Assembly: GCF_002744175.1 (NCBI RefSeq)
Contig: NZ_NKHF01000044.1
Location: 1-49,575 of the forward strand
Direction: 5' to 3'
DNA: 49,575 nt
Source: Pseudoalteromonas piscicida
Lineage (GTDB): Bacteria; Pseudomonadota; Gammaproteobacteria; Enterobacterales; Alteromonadaceae
Shown here: piece after piece, positions 35,201-44,030 of the stretch
Layout of the letters: every line of letters begins with the position of its first letter
Numbering within the stretch: the first letter of the stretch is position 1
Translations under genes and position numbers: made by a program
Notes under the pieces: model-generated
The model's input: only the letters and a program-made list of their open reading frames with translations
The model's database searches: none
Told to the model about the DNA's origin: nothing

Positions 35201-35741
35201 CGACCACAGCTTGGGTCTTTTCTTCGTCTAAAGGGTACACAAAGCGTCGCCAATGATCTGCCATCGCAGCGTCAATCAGCTCACTCTCATCAAGAATAAA
35301 CTCAAGGTTAAATGCCACCTTAGATTCAAAAGCATGCTGCTTTAGCATTCGTTGGCAAAAGCCGTGAATGGTGAAAATAGCCGCTTCATCCATCGACTTC
35401 GCTGCCGCATCGAGAAGATCAAAAGCTCGTTTTTTATCTTCAATTTGCTCAAGGATTGCGGTTATCAAGTCGTCGTTGATTGTTTCGCCCAGTAACACAT
35501 CTCTCGCTTGGATGATGCGTTTTCGTACCCTGTCTTTGATCTCTTGCGTCGCGGCTTCGGTAAAGGTAACCACAAGTATTTGCTCAACGCTTAACGGCTC
35601 GGTATGCTCACCAGGGGTCCGCAAGCCAAGTAAGTAGCGTAGATAAAGGCCGGTGATGGTGTAGGTTTTACCTGTACCAGCACTGGCCTCAATGAGATTT
35701 TGTCCACTCAGTTGCATGGTGATGGGATTAAGCATTTCCAT
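32205..35741 (-). CDS. recB: Exodeoxyribonuclease V subunit beta RecB
   Basis: RecB is the 3'-5' helicase and nuclease subunit. I start it at ATG 35741 (1178 residues) because GGAGG lies six bases upstream; the longer frame begins with TTG at 35759. Walker A is IEASAGTGKTYTITG (about 18-32). UvrD-type motifs include VAMIDEFQDTDPVQYGIF, GDPKQAIYGFRGADIFTY, TMHASKGLEYPIVFMPF and LLYVALTRAVH. The C-terminal nuclease domain has FVLDYKSNYLGD near residue 1080, with the catalytic Asp and Lys. It overlaps recC by 14 bases and recD by four. Confidence 0.95.
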   Translation of the reverse strand: MEMLNPITMQLSGQNLIEASAGTGKTYTITGLYLRYLLGLRTPGEHTEPLSVEQILVVTFTEAATQEIKDRVRKRIIQARDVLLGETINDDLITAILEQIEDKKRAFDLLDAAAKSMDEAAIFTIHGFCQRMLKQHAFESKVAFNLEFILDESELIDAAMADHWRRFVYPLDEEKTQAVVEQFATPYALAKQVRPLLSKENADIQPAMSLDAVFAAREKYQTLALWLKAEIVKTDYLNVLRSAGLAGNRTPGHKNNLQALENYVNSEQWWFEFGTSNYSFGLWGSESLADPKHYKKNTVPLQHELIRHFDTLAELHQLVASGLRIALVQQAVSEVRSLLQAHKEEYGLISPDDLLKQLHHALLGDSGESLSEKIAQQYPVAMIDEFQDTDPVQYGIFSQIYKREQTALTMIGDPKQAIYGFRGADIFTYIGAKKEIASNNQFTLATNYRSDSDVVAAVNTIFTRHPNSFIYNKDIPFVEVSAKGKAQDARFVIDGDKHSALCFSLLPNDDEALNKSAAQAGLSQAFAAKVATLVEKGQAGLAKIGEQPVVPADICILVRDRIEASVMKRALSQRGIASVYLARDSVFSQPLAIALYQLLEVLHGSYDEAALRGVLAGPLFNLEHQALYDLQFNEQEWQHYLQLFSELTQLWYRSGAMAMLERLLTACELPVIWRQKGIEVERWLTDFRHLAELLQHKQLELDGSGRVLRWFLSQLNNAQSDSSQIRLESDANLVKIVTMHASKGLEYPIVFMPFALGYRESNTCIYHQGEKLVVDLDADDEAKENAEQERLAEDIRLLYVALTRAVHYCELGLYDIQQGRSKKSALHKTALGFALFGAKTFDSAEEWQSELQQLCDAHATMTFTLLDQTEYPNQVITDSINEASSQLFAKAFTGSIERHWRTTSFSQLSYHTHHGDKPAGAVDENHLLDLPEQRQESEKSAYTFPKGAKPGSCLHEIFELIDFTAPHLPQGDDKLTLTDAVTKSLDKYGIAEEWQAATKQWIASCLATPLTPHPALQLSQLKPEHCIVEMEFYLPLKPLSAVKLNKILSDITGQKSFLNFDDVKGMLKGFIDLIFQWQEQFFVLDYKSNYLGDSPDDYQHDNLDAAMSSHQYHLQYMIYTVALHRLLKQRLPNYQPQQHLGGSYYLFLRALPDEQGIFFNQLSVEQVLQLDALFEESV

Positions 35742-38700
35742 GAGCCACCTCCGTTGCAATGGTTAGTATCGGCTCGAATAAAGCCAGACTTAATTCACAA
35801 AAACGTTGCTCGTGGGCCGATAAATCATCAAAACAAAGTTGCACATAAGGGTCTTCTCCCTCACCGCGACCTATATATTGTGGTTTAAATTTGCTGGCCG
35901 CTGCTTTAATGTCTTGCGTCTTGGCAAACTCCATGCTGGTATTGGCAAAAAATGGCAGTGGTTCACTAAGTGCTTGTTTATAAAAAGCCAGCCACTGCTG
36001 CAAATATGTCTGCGATTGTTGCTGCCCCAACACTGTAAACTGAATGCTTTGGTCTAAACCAACAATATAGGTGGTGACTTCTTGCCCCATTGCACAAGCG
36101 GCGCAGTGGTGTAGAAAACCTTTAATCAAGTCTTTAGCCTTAATGCTAGCACTGCGATAATACACTTGACGGTTTTCATACAAACTATCGAGCCATCCCA
36201 CCACCATATGATCATCGAGTTGCAGCTTGAGTTCGATAGGTTCTTTAGGCTCAATGAGCAAAGGAGTCAGCACACGTACCATAGGTTCTACACGCGTTAA
36301 TAGCCCATCTAACTGGAGCTTGCCAATGTTGGCCTGCGGTAATGAACCTCGCTGTAGGATTTGTTCAATATTCAGGGGCTTTTGCTGCAGTTGCGCCTCA
36401 AGGACTTCGTCTAGATATTGATAGCGCTCCAAAGCATTCAATGCAAAAGGCTCTTCGTCTGGGCTTAATGCCTCTACGGGCTTGAGCTTTACACCAAGAG
36501 ATTGCTGATAAAATAGTTTTTGTGGCTCACAGACTCCGCGCAGCAATTCGCTAAACTCTATTTCAGTATCTAGCACCACCTGTAACGGCTTGTCCTGTGG
36601 TTTTTGAACAGGTGTATGCTGCCATAACCAAGTTTGGTTATAACTTTGCAGCGCTCCTGCTTTAAAGTGGTCTGGATTAAATGGTTGCAACGGCAGTTGT
36701 TGCGTTAGCCTAGCTACCACAGACTGCTCAGGAGCGTCTTCAAAATAAAAGCTACGCTCTAGATACTCAGCCAGCTCACTGACCAACACCGAAGGTACCT
36801 GTGCTTCGTTATTAAAACATGACCGACCAATGTAGCTGATGTAAAGGTTTTCTCGTGCACTCAGTAACGCCTCTAAAAAGAGGTATCTGTCATCAAGCTT
36901 ACGAGAGCGGTCACCTTTTTTTCGAGTCGAGTGCGCAACCAAGTCAAAACCAATGGGTTGTACCGTACGAGGATAATCGGCGTCGTTTAATCCGAGCATA
37001 CACACCACTTTAAATGGAATTGCTCGCATCGGCATGAGTGTACAAAAGTTGACGGCTCCAGCTAAAAAGCGTTGCCCTACGCCCTTTTCCTTTACCCCTT
37101 GCTTAACCAAATAAGCCAATATTTTTGCCGACACAGGCTCTTGAATATCGCCATTTTCATAATGCTTTTCAATATTCTCGATGATCTGCTCAAGCTTGAG
37201 TAAGTCCCAACTTTGCTCCGATTCAGAAGCATAAAACAGTGTCATTGCCTCTCGTAAGGTAGTGGCAAAATGCACTAAGGTTTGTTCTTTGCTCAGCGCT
37301 TGCTTCAGCCACATTAAGGCATCAATAAAGCCAATCAGCTTATTTAATACAGCGACCGACATACCCTCGACTTCATCTGCTGGGTAAATTGATGCAAACG
37401 AGGTGAGCTCGTCGTTGGTTGCAACGCCTAAAAGCAGCCGGTTTAAGCCATGTTGCCAAGTGTTTAGCGATATTTTGGGCAGACCATACTCTCGCTTATG
37501 CTGTTCATTTATGCCCCATTTCACATTCACCTGTTCCAGCCAATAACGGATCAAATCAAATTCATGAGCTTCAAGGTGGAACTGCTCCGCAATCGGTGTT
37601 ACCCCTAACAAATCTAAAATATCAGACACACAAAAGCGATTATTAGGTAAGTCGGTTAAGGTAATAAAAGACGTGAGTATGGGTCGCTCTTGTTCAATGG
37701 CCAAGTCTGAAATCGCATATGGAATGCGAAGGACTTCTTCGGTACTATCAAAAACCGCTTTGATAAATGGTGAATAGGCACCAACATCGGGCATCATTAC
37801 GATTACATCTTTAGGGGTAAGCGCTGGATTTTGCTCAAACAGATTCAGTAAGTAATCGTGCAGTCGCTCCACTTCACGCAGTGGCGTGTGGCAATCCTGA
37901 AACACTAGACTACGGTCATCCACCGTGATTGGCAATTTGCCCTCATCAGAGACAAACCAGTTTGGATCAGCCGTTAGCGACTCTCCTTTAAACGCCAATT
38001 GGTAGATTTCTTGCTGTACTTGGCCAAGCAAATGGTCATCAAACTCACCGTCAAAGCCGTCTAACCAGCTCGCGTCTAGTTGCAATAACTGCTCAAAGTA
38101 GTCTCGTCCGAGTTTTCCCCACGAAGACAATAAGGGGTTACCAACATAGTAATACTCGCCATCTTTTGCTTCAAGCTCAGGCTTCTTGGCATATTTTGCA
38201 GCAACTTTGGCTTGCGTTTTTTCATCCACCAAATCGCCCCAATAATGCTCACTGGGGTTAAAAAAGAACAGAAATACATTGGTTTTTTTACCAAGAGCCT
38301 GAAAGATCTCTAATTGGCTTGTGGCTATGGCCGAGAGTCCAAAAATACAGATCCGTTCTGGGAGTTTTTCTGGTTCAGCATCGTTTAAAGCCTGTAATAA
38401 CTGTTCGTGCATATTAGCGCGATGATATGGACTTTGCTCAAGCTCTACTACATGACTTACCAAGCGTCGCCACAGATCTGGCTGCCAAGGTGCAATAGCC
38501 GCAACATCAACGTCTAGGAGGCTATCTTGACCTTGCCCCCAAAGCTCAATCCACTCTGGTCTATACATTAAGTATTGGTCAAATACGTCGGCAATCTTTT
38601 CACACAGCGCAAACAGTTTAATACGAGAAGGGTCTTCGCCTAAATAACGCTTTAAGGCAATATAACTTGGGTCATCGATACAGTTGGGCAATATCGTAAA

Positions 38701-38997
38701 GAGCTTCCACGCCATGTTGCCTTTGTTAAATGCGGACTCACTTGGCACATCATCAATAAACGTTTGATATAGCTTCCAAATAAAACTAGAAGGTAACGGA
38801 AAATCCACTTGTGCACTGATCCCCAATTGTTGACTCATGCCAAGCTTCAGCCATTCAGACATACCTGGAGACTGTACCAATACAGTTTCTTTTTCGAAAG
38901 GGCTCGCGAGCGGAGCAGATTTAATTAATGTGCAGAGTTGCGCCTGCAAGATTTCCATTCTGTTCGATTGGATGATGTGTAACATGTTGTCTGCCAT
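35728..38997 (-). CDS. recC: Exodeoxyribonuclease V subunit gamma RecC
   Basis: RecC holds RecB and RecD together and recognises Chi. The 1089-residue product begins MLHIIQSNRMEILQAQL after a short lead, the typical RecC start. It contains VQSPGMSEWLKLGMSQQLGISAQVDFPLPSSF and the degenerate helicase motifs ICIFGLSAIATSQLEIFQALG, VIVMMPDVGAYSPFIKAVF and MRAIPFKVVCMLGLNDADYPR. It heads the recC-recB-recD operon. ATG 38985 (MLHI) is an alternative start. Chi specificity cannot be read from sequence. Confidence 0.95.
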   Translation of the reverse strand: MADNMLHIIQSNRMEILQAQLCTLIKSAPLASPFEKETVLVQSPGMSEWLKLGMSQQLGISAQVDFPLPSSFIWKLYQTFIDDVPSESAFNKGNMAWKLFTILPNCIDDPSYIALKRYLGEDPSRIKLFALCEKIADVFDQYLMYRPEWIELWGQGQDSLLDVDVAAIAPWQPDLWRRLVSHVVELEQSPYHRANMHEQLLQALNDAEPEKLPERICIFGLSAIATSQLEIFQALGKKTNVFLFFFNPSEHYWGDLVDEKTQAKVAAKYAKKPELEAKDGEYYYVGNPLLSSWGKLGRDYFEQLLQLDASWLDGFDGEFDDHLLGQVQQEIYQLAFKGESLTADPNWFVSDEGKLPITVDDRSLVFQDCHTPLREVERLHDYLLNLFEQNPALTPKDVIVMMPDVGAYSPFIKAVFDSTEEVLRIPYAISDLAIEQERPILTSFITLTDLPNNRFCVSDILDLLGVTPIAEQFHLEAHEFDLIRYWLEQVNVKWGINEQHKREYGLPKISLNTWQHGLNRLLLGVATNDELTSFASIYPADEVEGMSVAVLNKLIGFIDALMWLKQALSKEQTLVHFATTLREAMTLFYASESEQSWDLLKLEQIIENIEKHYENGDIQEPVSAKILAYLVKQGVKEKGVGQRFLAGAVNFCTLMPMRAIPFKVVCMLGLNDADYPRTVQPIGFDLVAHSTRKKGDRSRKLDDRYLFLEALLSARENLYISYIGRSCFNNEAQVPSVLVSELAEYLERSFYFEDAPEQSVVARLTQQLPLQPFNPDHFKAGALQSYNQTWLWQHTPVQKPQDKPLQVVLDTEIEFSELLRGVCEPQKLFYQQSLGVKLKPVEALSPDEEPFALNALERYQYLDEVLEAQLQQKPLNIEQILQRGSLPQANIGKLQLDGLLTRVEPMVRVLTPLLIEPKEPIELKLQLDDHMVVGWLDSLYENRQVYYRSASIKAKDLIKGFLHHCAACAMGQEVTTYIVGLDQSIQFTVLGQQQSQTYLQQWLAFYKQALSEPLPFFANTSMEFAKTQDIKAAASKFKPQYIGRGEGEDPYVQLCFDDLSAHEQRFCELSLALFEPILTIATEVAHGNA

Positions 38998-39077
38998 GCA
39001 GTTTAACGCTGGGTTAAGTGTATCTGAATCTCCCTGTAAGCGGTAGTAATTGAGAAGTGTAACGACGCAGTTGGGTA

Positions 39078-39101
39078 GAAAAGCGGCGCTGACCGCTTCT
39101 C
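39078..39101 (-). terminator. Weak terminator after the GGDEF gene
   Basis: AAGCGG (39081-39086) and CCGCTT (39093-39098) pair around CGCTGA. In the minus direction it is followed by TTTTC. It lies 20 bases past the diguanylate cyclase stop and before recC. Confidence 0.55.
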
Positions 39102-39118
39102 ACACTCTACTCGGCAGG

Positions 39119-40159
39119 TTAAAACAAGTCGATATCAGAGTTTTCTTCTGGTATTTCAATCTTGTGCTGTGATAACAGCTCTTCATAAAAACACATCATG
39201 TCGCGCCCGTTATCTTTGGCGTAATACAGGGCTTTGTCTGCGTTTTCTAATACAGTAATGGGAAAGTCATATGGGCTGATCCGTGACATGCCAACACTGA
39301 CCGTCAGTTTTTTAACAAACGGGAAATGCGTGTTTCTAATAAGCTCCATAAATTCGTCCATTTTTGTTTTAATGGAGTCATAGTCAGTTGGCTCAAACAC
39401 CAATACAAACTCCTCACCACCAAACCGGAACAATAAGTCTGTTGATCTAAAGAACTGACGCATACGCTGAGCTAACAGAAGCAGAACTTCATCACCACAG
39501 ACGTGACCATAGTTATCGTTTACTTTTTTAAAGTGATCTATGTCCATAATTGCCAGCCACGATGTCGCACCTTTATGTACAGAGCGTACATCACCATGCC
39601 AGACCGTTTTATGTTGCTTGATCACTTGCTTTTCGATCAGCTGCTTTAGGCGTTTTTCAAAGGTTTGACGATTAAGTAAGCCTGTGAGCTTATCACGCTC
39701 GTTTTCATGAAGAATGGTCAGGTAATTTTCAAAAATACGACAAAAAGCATTTAACAATACTTGGTCTGCACTAGACATACCGTTGCTGACTACGGCTATT
39801 GCCCCGACGGGTTTTTCTAGGAGACTAATTGGCACCCAGCGCCGCTCCGTCCCATCTTTTGCCTGAACCGTAATAATACATGCTGACTGCAAACAAGAGA
39901 TAAGCTCCTTGTCTGGTTCTTTGATCAGGCTTCTTTCTTCCCAGTCGAACTCTTTGTCTGATAGTTTTCTGAGCAATAGGCTTCTTTCTATGGCTATTTC
40001 TCCGGGTACTAAAAGATCTTTAAACACAGCGACTTCTTCACAACCAATAAACTCTTGGATAGTGGATACTAAGCTATATTCGAGAGAATCAACGTCTCGC
40101 GTTTTGGTAATTTTGATTACGGAATTTAATAAGTCTTCTTGCATGTTCGACGCACTCAC
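39119..40159 (-). CDS. Diguanylate cyclase with N-terminal GAF-like sensor
   Basis: The 346-residue soluble protein has no membrane segment. Residues about 20-150 look like a GAF-type sensor (IGCEEVAVFKDLL ... KPVGAIAVVSNG ... LLNAFCRIFENYL). A GGDEF domain follows (about 155-325), starting DKLTGLLNRQTFEKRL. Its active-site loop is FRFGGEEFVLVF, with GGEEF at 247-251, and the product-inhibition I-site RSTD is at 238-241. All catalytic elements for making cyclic di-GMP are present. The frame opens with GTG 40159; ATG 40144 is an alternative. It lies upstream of recC on the same strand, but with a likely terminator between. Confidence 0.9.
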   Translation of the reverse strand: MSASNMQEDLLNSVIKITKTRDVDSLEYSLVSTIQEFIGCEEVAVFKDLLVPGEIAIERSLLLRKLSDKEFDWEERSLIKEPDKELISCLQSACIITVQAKDGTERRWVPISLLEKPVGAIAVVSNGMSSADQVLLNAFCRIFENYLTILHENERDKLTGLLNRQTFEKRLKQLIEKQVIKQHKTVWHGDVRSVHKGATSWLAIMDIDHFKKVNDNYGHVCGDEVLLLLAQRMRQFFRSTDLLFRFGGEEFVLVFEPTDYDSIKTKMDEFMELIRNTHFPFVKKLTVSVGMSRISPYDFPITVLENADKALYYAKDNGRDMMCFYEELLSQHKIEIPEENSDIDLF

Positions 40160-40620
40160 AACTGCTCTGCTGCCATATTATTACACACTTACCGAACAAA
40201 TAAACCGCAAAATACTCCTTTATTCGTACTAATGTTAATGAATAAGCTACAATCCAGTTGATTAATAATTAGCAAATGCTTGAAGGGGCAATATTTATAG
40301 CCGCTCAAACTTAAATAGGTAGATAAAGCAAATAGACTGCTTAATAAATACATAACACTTTCTAAGCTTATGCAATACACAAAAAAATGCCAAACTTAAG
40401 TGTTTGGCATCGCTTAAAATTCATACTTACGGATTGCTTATCGTAAAACCAATACAACTCCAACCTGAGCCTTGGATAAAAAGTTAGTTAATCAACTAAA
40501 ATGCCAACGCTCACAGGTGTAATATCAATCTAGCCAGAAGTTGTTTCTTAATACGAGGTAAATTTAACGTAGTAGTAAGAGATAATACCTGCTAGAGAAC
40601 AAGCTGTTATCAAGTTCAGG
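40160..40620. other. Intergenic region between GGDEF gene and OYE reductase
   Basis: About 460 bases holding the promoter region of the GGDEF gene and the terminator at 40380-40410. A 63-codon minus frame (40189-40380) is hydrophobic but has no clear ribosome site and overlaps the promoter region, so I do not call it. Confidence 0.45.
40380..40410 (-). terminator. Rho-independent terminator, minus direction
   Basis: ATGCCAAAC (40387-40395) and GTTTGGCAT (40402-40410) form a stem with an ACTTAAGT core. On the minus strand a run of seven T's follows. It lies about 210 bases beyond the OYE reductase stop and is the first terminator for it. Confidence 0.82.
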
Positions 40621-41661
40621 CTATTCTAGGGTTGCTAGCATAGACTCATCATAAGCTTTGATAGCTTGACCTTTACGCACTTTCTCAACGTAGTCTGGGT
40701 TGGCAATAAATGGTCGCCCAATCGCCAGCAAATCAAATTGCTGTTTTTCAATCGCTTCAGCGCCAGACTCAGCAGTGTAGCTACCAACTCCAACTAACGT
40801 TCCCTTATACAAGCTCCGTAAATAAGCAGACGCGCTACCTCCTAAGTAATCGAACTCCATGCTATCGTCAAAAATTCCAACATGAACATATGCAAGTGTG
40901 CGATTATTTAAAGCTGAGAGTAAGTAATCAAATACTGCTCTATCTCTTTGGTCGCCTTCCATGTTGAAGTATGCCCCAGGAGACAAACGCAAGCCAACAC
41001 GCTCTCCTCCAATACTCGCAATAACGGCATCGGTAACCTGCAACGCAAACCGGCTCATATTTTCAGGGGTTTCACCATATTCATCAGTACGTTGGTTTGA
41101 TGCATAATGCAAAAATTGGTCAATCAGGTAGCCATTCGCACCGTGGATTTCAACACCATCGAACCCAGCTTCAATGGCATTTTCTGCTGCTTTCGCATAA
41201 TCAGCAACCAGCTGAGCAATGTCTTCTGTTGTTGCCGCTTTTGGAGTTTGGTAGGTCAACTCTCGCATTCTTGGCACTGAGCCTTCAATACCAATGGCAG
41301 AGGGTGCGAGGACATCCCCACCAAAGAAGTGAGGGTGAGCAACACGACCTACATGCCATAACTGGGCAAAGATCTTGCCACCATTCGCATGTACCGCGTC
41401 TGTTACTTTCTTCCATCCAGCAATTTGCGCTGACGTAAATAACCCTGGGGTATTGGGGTAACCTTGGGCATCGGGGCGAATAATGGTCGCTTCACTAATG
41501 ATGAGTCCCGCCTCGGCACGTCGAGCATAGTACTTCACCATATCATCAGTCGGCACGAGATTATCGTCTGCCATACAGCGTGTTAGCGGTGCCATAAGAA
41601 TGCGATTTTTAAGTGATAGGGTGTCGTTGAGCTTAACGTCGTCAAAAAGTACCTGCGGCAT
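40621..41661 (-). CDS. nemA: Old Yellow Enzyme family alkene reductase (NemA-like)
   Basis: This FMN-dependent NADPH oxidoreductase reduces activated C=C bonds, nitroesters or N-ethylmaleimide. The 346-residue TIM barrel shows LKNRILMAPLTRCMA (19-33), AEAGLIISEATII, KIFAQLWHVGRVAHP, FDGVEIHGANGYLIDQFL (substrate-binding His-x-x-Asn), the FMN-binding RVGLRLSPG, and LAIGRPFIANPDYV. A GGAGA ribosome site lies 8 bases before ATG 41661. Two TTGAAT-N4-ATTCAA palindromes lie just upstream, and a divergent TetR gene is next. This matches the nemR-nemA logic of electrophile-induced expression. Confidence 0.92.
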   Translation of the reverse strand: MPQVLFDDVKLNDTLSLKNRILMAPLTRCMADDNLVPTDDMVKYYARRAEAGLIISEATIIRPDAQGYPNTPGLFTSAQIAGWKKVTDAVHANGGKIFAQLWHVGRVAHPHFFGGDVLAPSAIGIEGSVPRMRELTYQTPKAATTEDIAQLVADYAKAAENAIEAGFDGVEIHGANGYLIDQFLHYASNQRTDEYGETPENMSRFALQVTDAVIASIGGERVGLRLSPGAYFNMEGDQRDRAVFDYLLSALNNRTLAYVHVGIFDDSMEFDYLGGSASAYLRSLYKGTLVGVGSYTAESGAEAIEKQQFDLLAIGRPFIANPDYVEKVRKGQAIKAYDESMLATLE

Positions 41662-42018
41662 GTTTGTTTCTCCTTTTTTGAATATACATTCAACATATGG
41701 ATTCTTGAATCATTATTCAAGTAAATTTCAAATATTATTATTTAACCTCAGGTTTGGATAAGAAGTGAGCTAATTTATTTTTCAAAATCACATTAAACTA
41801 TCTCCTTTTCTAGCCAGAAAGTTTTGGGGATAACTCCACTCTCGCGTCATGCTACCGAGCTGATACCTACATCCTTGTAGGCAAGACGAATTTACGCACC
41901 AATAGCAGGCTGCTAGAAAAGCATTAATTATCCGAAGCTCAGATTATTTATGCCATAAAAGCCAAGGGATTTTGTTATAATGTCTACCTGACAAGTAACT
42001 GCCAAACCTTGGAAAATA
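41662..42018. other. Divergent control region between nemA-like and tetR-like genes
   Basis: This 357-base spacer holds the two palindromic operators next to the reductase gene and AT-rich promoter sequence. The half nearer the TetR gene shows no further copy of the palindrome. Confidence 0.5.
41678..41721. promoter_or_regulatory. Pair of TTGAAT-N4-ATTCAA palindromic operators
   Basis: TTGAAT-ATAC-ATTCAA spans 41678-41693. CTTGAAT-CATT-ATTCAAG spans 41704-41721. The centres are 27-28 bases apart, and the nearer site starts five bases upstream of the reductase's Shine-Dalgarno. Perfect six- and seven-base arms with the same spacer strongly suggest binding sites of a dimeric repressor, most simply the adjacent TetR protein. 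Confidence 0.8.
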
Positions 42019-42597
42019 ATGAGAACAGCAGAGTTTGATAGAGAATCCGTATTAAGAAATGCAATGCACGCATTTATGACATACGGCTACAACAAAACCA
42101 GTATGCCAAAACTGACCGAAGTAACTGGCTTGCACCCAGGCTCTATTTACTGCGCATTTAAAAATAAAAAGGGCTTATTACTAGCTGCCATCGACCAGTA
42201 TCAGTCAGATAGACACGCTCACTACCAACAGTTATTCGAAAACAGCACATGTCTTCGCGATGCTTTAACACTATTTTTGGACGATTTACTCAGTGAATGT
42301 TTAGCAGATGAATCAAAAAAAGTATGTCTGTTGACCAAAACACTTAACGAAATCGGTGAGCAAGATAATGAGATCCAAAGCGTATTAAATGCCCATCTTC
42401 AGCAGTTTGAATCTTTGATAAGGCAGCAATTTTTGACTGCTTGGCCAGATAGTGAGGTAATGACAGAAGAAGCCGCAGCCAATAAAGCGCGATTTTTTAT
42501 TATGTGTGTTTATGGTATTCGAACTTACTCCGTCACCCAGTGTAACAGCGAGCATCTACAAACACTTGCCGATCAAGTTCTAGCGGCTTCACTCTAG
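42019..42597 (+). CDS. TetR/AcrR-family transcriptional regulator
   Basis: The 192-residue protein has the TetR N-terminal DNA-binding domain: FDRESVLRNAMHAFMTYGYNKTSMPKLTEVTGLHPGSIYCAFKNKKGLLLAAIDQY (about 5-60). A helical ligand-binding domain follows, with Cys residues near 75, 95, 104 and 165. It is transcribed divergently from the OYE reductase, whose upstream palindromes are likely its targets. Cys-based sensing of electrophiles, as in NemR, is possible but unproven. Its 3' end overlaps the convergent pseudogene by four bases. Confidence 0.9.
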   Translation: MRTAEFDRESVLRNAMHAFMTYGYNKTSMPKLTEVTGLHPGSIYCAFKNKKGLLLAAIDQYQSDRHAHYQQLFENSTCLRDALTLFLDDLLSECLADESKKVCLLTKTLNEIGEQDNEIQSVLNAHLQQFESLIRQQFLTAWPDSEVMTEEAAANKARFFIMCVYGIRTYSVTQCNSEHLQTLADQVLAASL

Positions 42598-43396
42598 TCT
42601 TGATGCGCCTTACGATATTCCGCGCTAAACGAGTCGTGCAAGCTTTTATCAATATAATCAAGGTGCCATTGTATAAAACGCGAGTCGTTTCTTAATAGTT
42701 CAAGCTCAACATTTAGCACAGCCAGTAACGCTTGTGTTGCCGGTGTGTCACTACAGGCAATATGACCTGTGATCAACGGTGAAAATGTATTGAGTTCAAC
42801 TATCCTAGGCTTTACTTTCCCATTCTTGCCGTAAAAGGCTACGACACTCGGATATTCTAATAATACTTCAAACCGCCCGCTCATTAACATCGAATACATT
42901 TGCGCTTCGTTTTCACTTCCCTCTTTAATGTAAAGCTGCTCAGCTACGGTATTTGCAATGATAGCATCCGCTTTATCACCATAAGAGCGCTCCTTCTCTA
43001 TTCCTAATAGCCAATTAGGATTTGCTGCAAGCAAGTCTTCAAGACTCGAGCTGTTTTTTGTACCACTCACCTCAACCATTGGTCCAACAAATACCTGTAG
43101 CCCTAGAAAATAGGTGATTGGATCAGAAACAATAGCGTTTTGCTGCGCTCCTTATTTTTAACTAGGTTTCTAACACAAGCGACTTCACCATTTGCAATGT
43201 TTTTCAGCGCGCGGTCAATACTTGCTTCGCGATTGTCGATCACAAAACCAGCCAAACGACTCTGCAGATAAGAAAATACGTGGCTTTCTGTTTGCACCCC
43301 TTGAGATGGATTATGGTATATAGTGACCACTTGAGATTGAACCTCTTTGCAACAACACCCAATCAACAAGCTAAACAAAAAACCAAATTTCTTCAT
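42594..43396 (-). pseudogene. Frameshifted periplasmic solute-binding protein (SBP type 3-like)
   Basis: Two minus-strand frames make one gene. The upstream frame (43396-43103, 97 codons) has a signal peptide ending CCCKEVQSQ and then VVTIYHNPSQGVQTES. The downstream frame (43079-42594) has the C-terminal lobe. Read upstream of its first ATG, the second frame continues as NAIVSDPITYFLGLQVFVGP, which fits the hinge region of amino-acid-type binding proteins, while the first frame runs off to a stop. The two frames meet around 43137-43150, near an AAAA run, so a one-base indel explains the break. The repaired protein would have about 267 residues. A sequencing error is an alternative. Confidence 0.8.
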
Positions 43397-44030
43397 ACCA
43401 ACATCCCTTTGATGTTACCTGTACAAGTAAACTACCTACTACTTTTATACTGCAAATATCACTCGTAGCAAAGCAATAACTTACGTGACACGTCAACGTA
43501 TGTCATAACAACTAGAATGAAATATCTTACCGTAGCACTTGCTCGGCATAATATAGATGTACTGGACTATTTTGCTTCTCGTCACCTTTGAATTAACAAC
43601 ACCATAGCTCTTGTAGTTGGAGCGAACTCGCAAAGTATTTACACTCCTAAAAACTTTTTCCTACAGGTGAAAATAGTGGTGGGTGCCAGTATAGTTCTAT
43701 GGGTGTCTATGCTATTTATCTAGAGTTATTTCCCTTAGGGGAAAATATTGGCAATGGTGGGTGTCTTGATAGTCCGCTTTTTCCTGTAGGTGAGAATAAT
43801 GATGGGTGTCAGTATTGTCCTGTATGATTAGATTGGATTTTTTAGCAAAGTAATCCCCAATGATTCGGGAAGGTGTGATTTCCCATTATTAACCTCCAGC
43901 TTTAATGGTTACAAAAGACATCAATTATCCCTACCTCTTTTATAGGAAGGTTAAATAGCTATCTTTTTATCATTGTTGAACCCACGAGTGCTAAGGTAAA
44001 CTAGCACTTCATTCATCATGAGTTGTGAAC
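43397..44030. other. Intergenic region with REP-like repeats
   Basis: No gene is called here. The stretch holds four REP-like motifs (43650-43821) and otherwise AT-rich sequence leading to the DUF2986 gene. Confidence 0.6.
43650..43821 (+). repeat. Cluster of four REP-like repeats (forward)
   Basis: GGTGGGTGCCAG (43678-43689), ATGGGTGTCTA (43699-43709), GGTGGGTGTCTTG (43756-43768) and GATGGGTGTCAG (43801-43812) share a core. Three are preceded by a similar block: CCTACAGGTGAAAATA, CCTTAGGGGAAAATA and CCTGTAGGTGAGAATA. They lie upstream of a RAYT gene, as REP elements do. Confidence 0.75.

Noticed and set aside
35742..35759. Upstream TTG start for RecB
   Set aside because: The GGAGG ribosome site lies between this TTG and ATG 35741, so it can only serve the later start.
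40189..40380. 63-codon hydrophobic minus-strand frame upstream of the GGDEF gene
   Set aside because: It has no clear ribosome site, and it overlaps the promoter region of the GGDEF gene.
43650..43821. Possible CRISPR array
   Set aside because: The repeats are imperfect, irregularly spaced (about 20, 57 and 45 bases) and occur in both orientations elsewhere; no cas gene is present. REP elements fit better.
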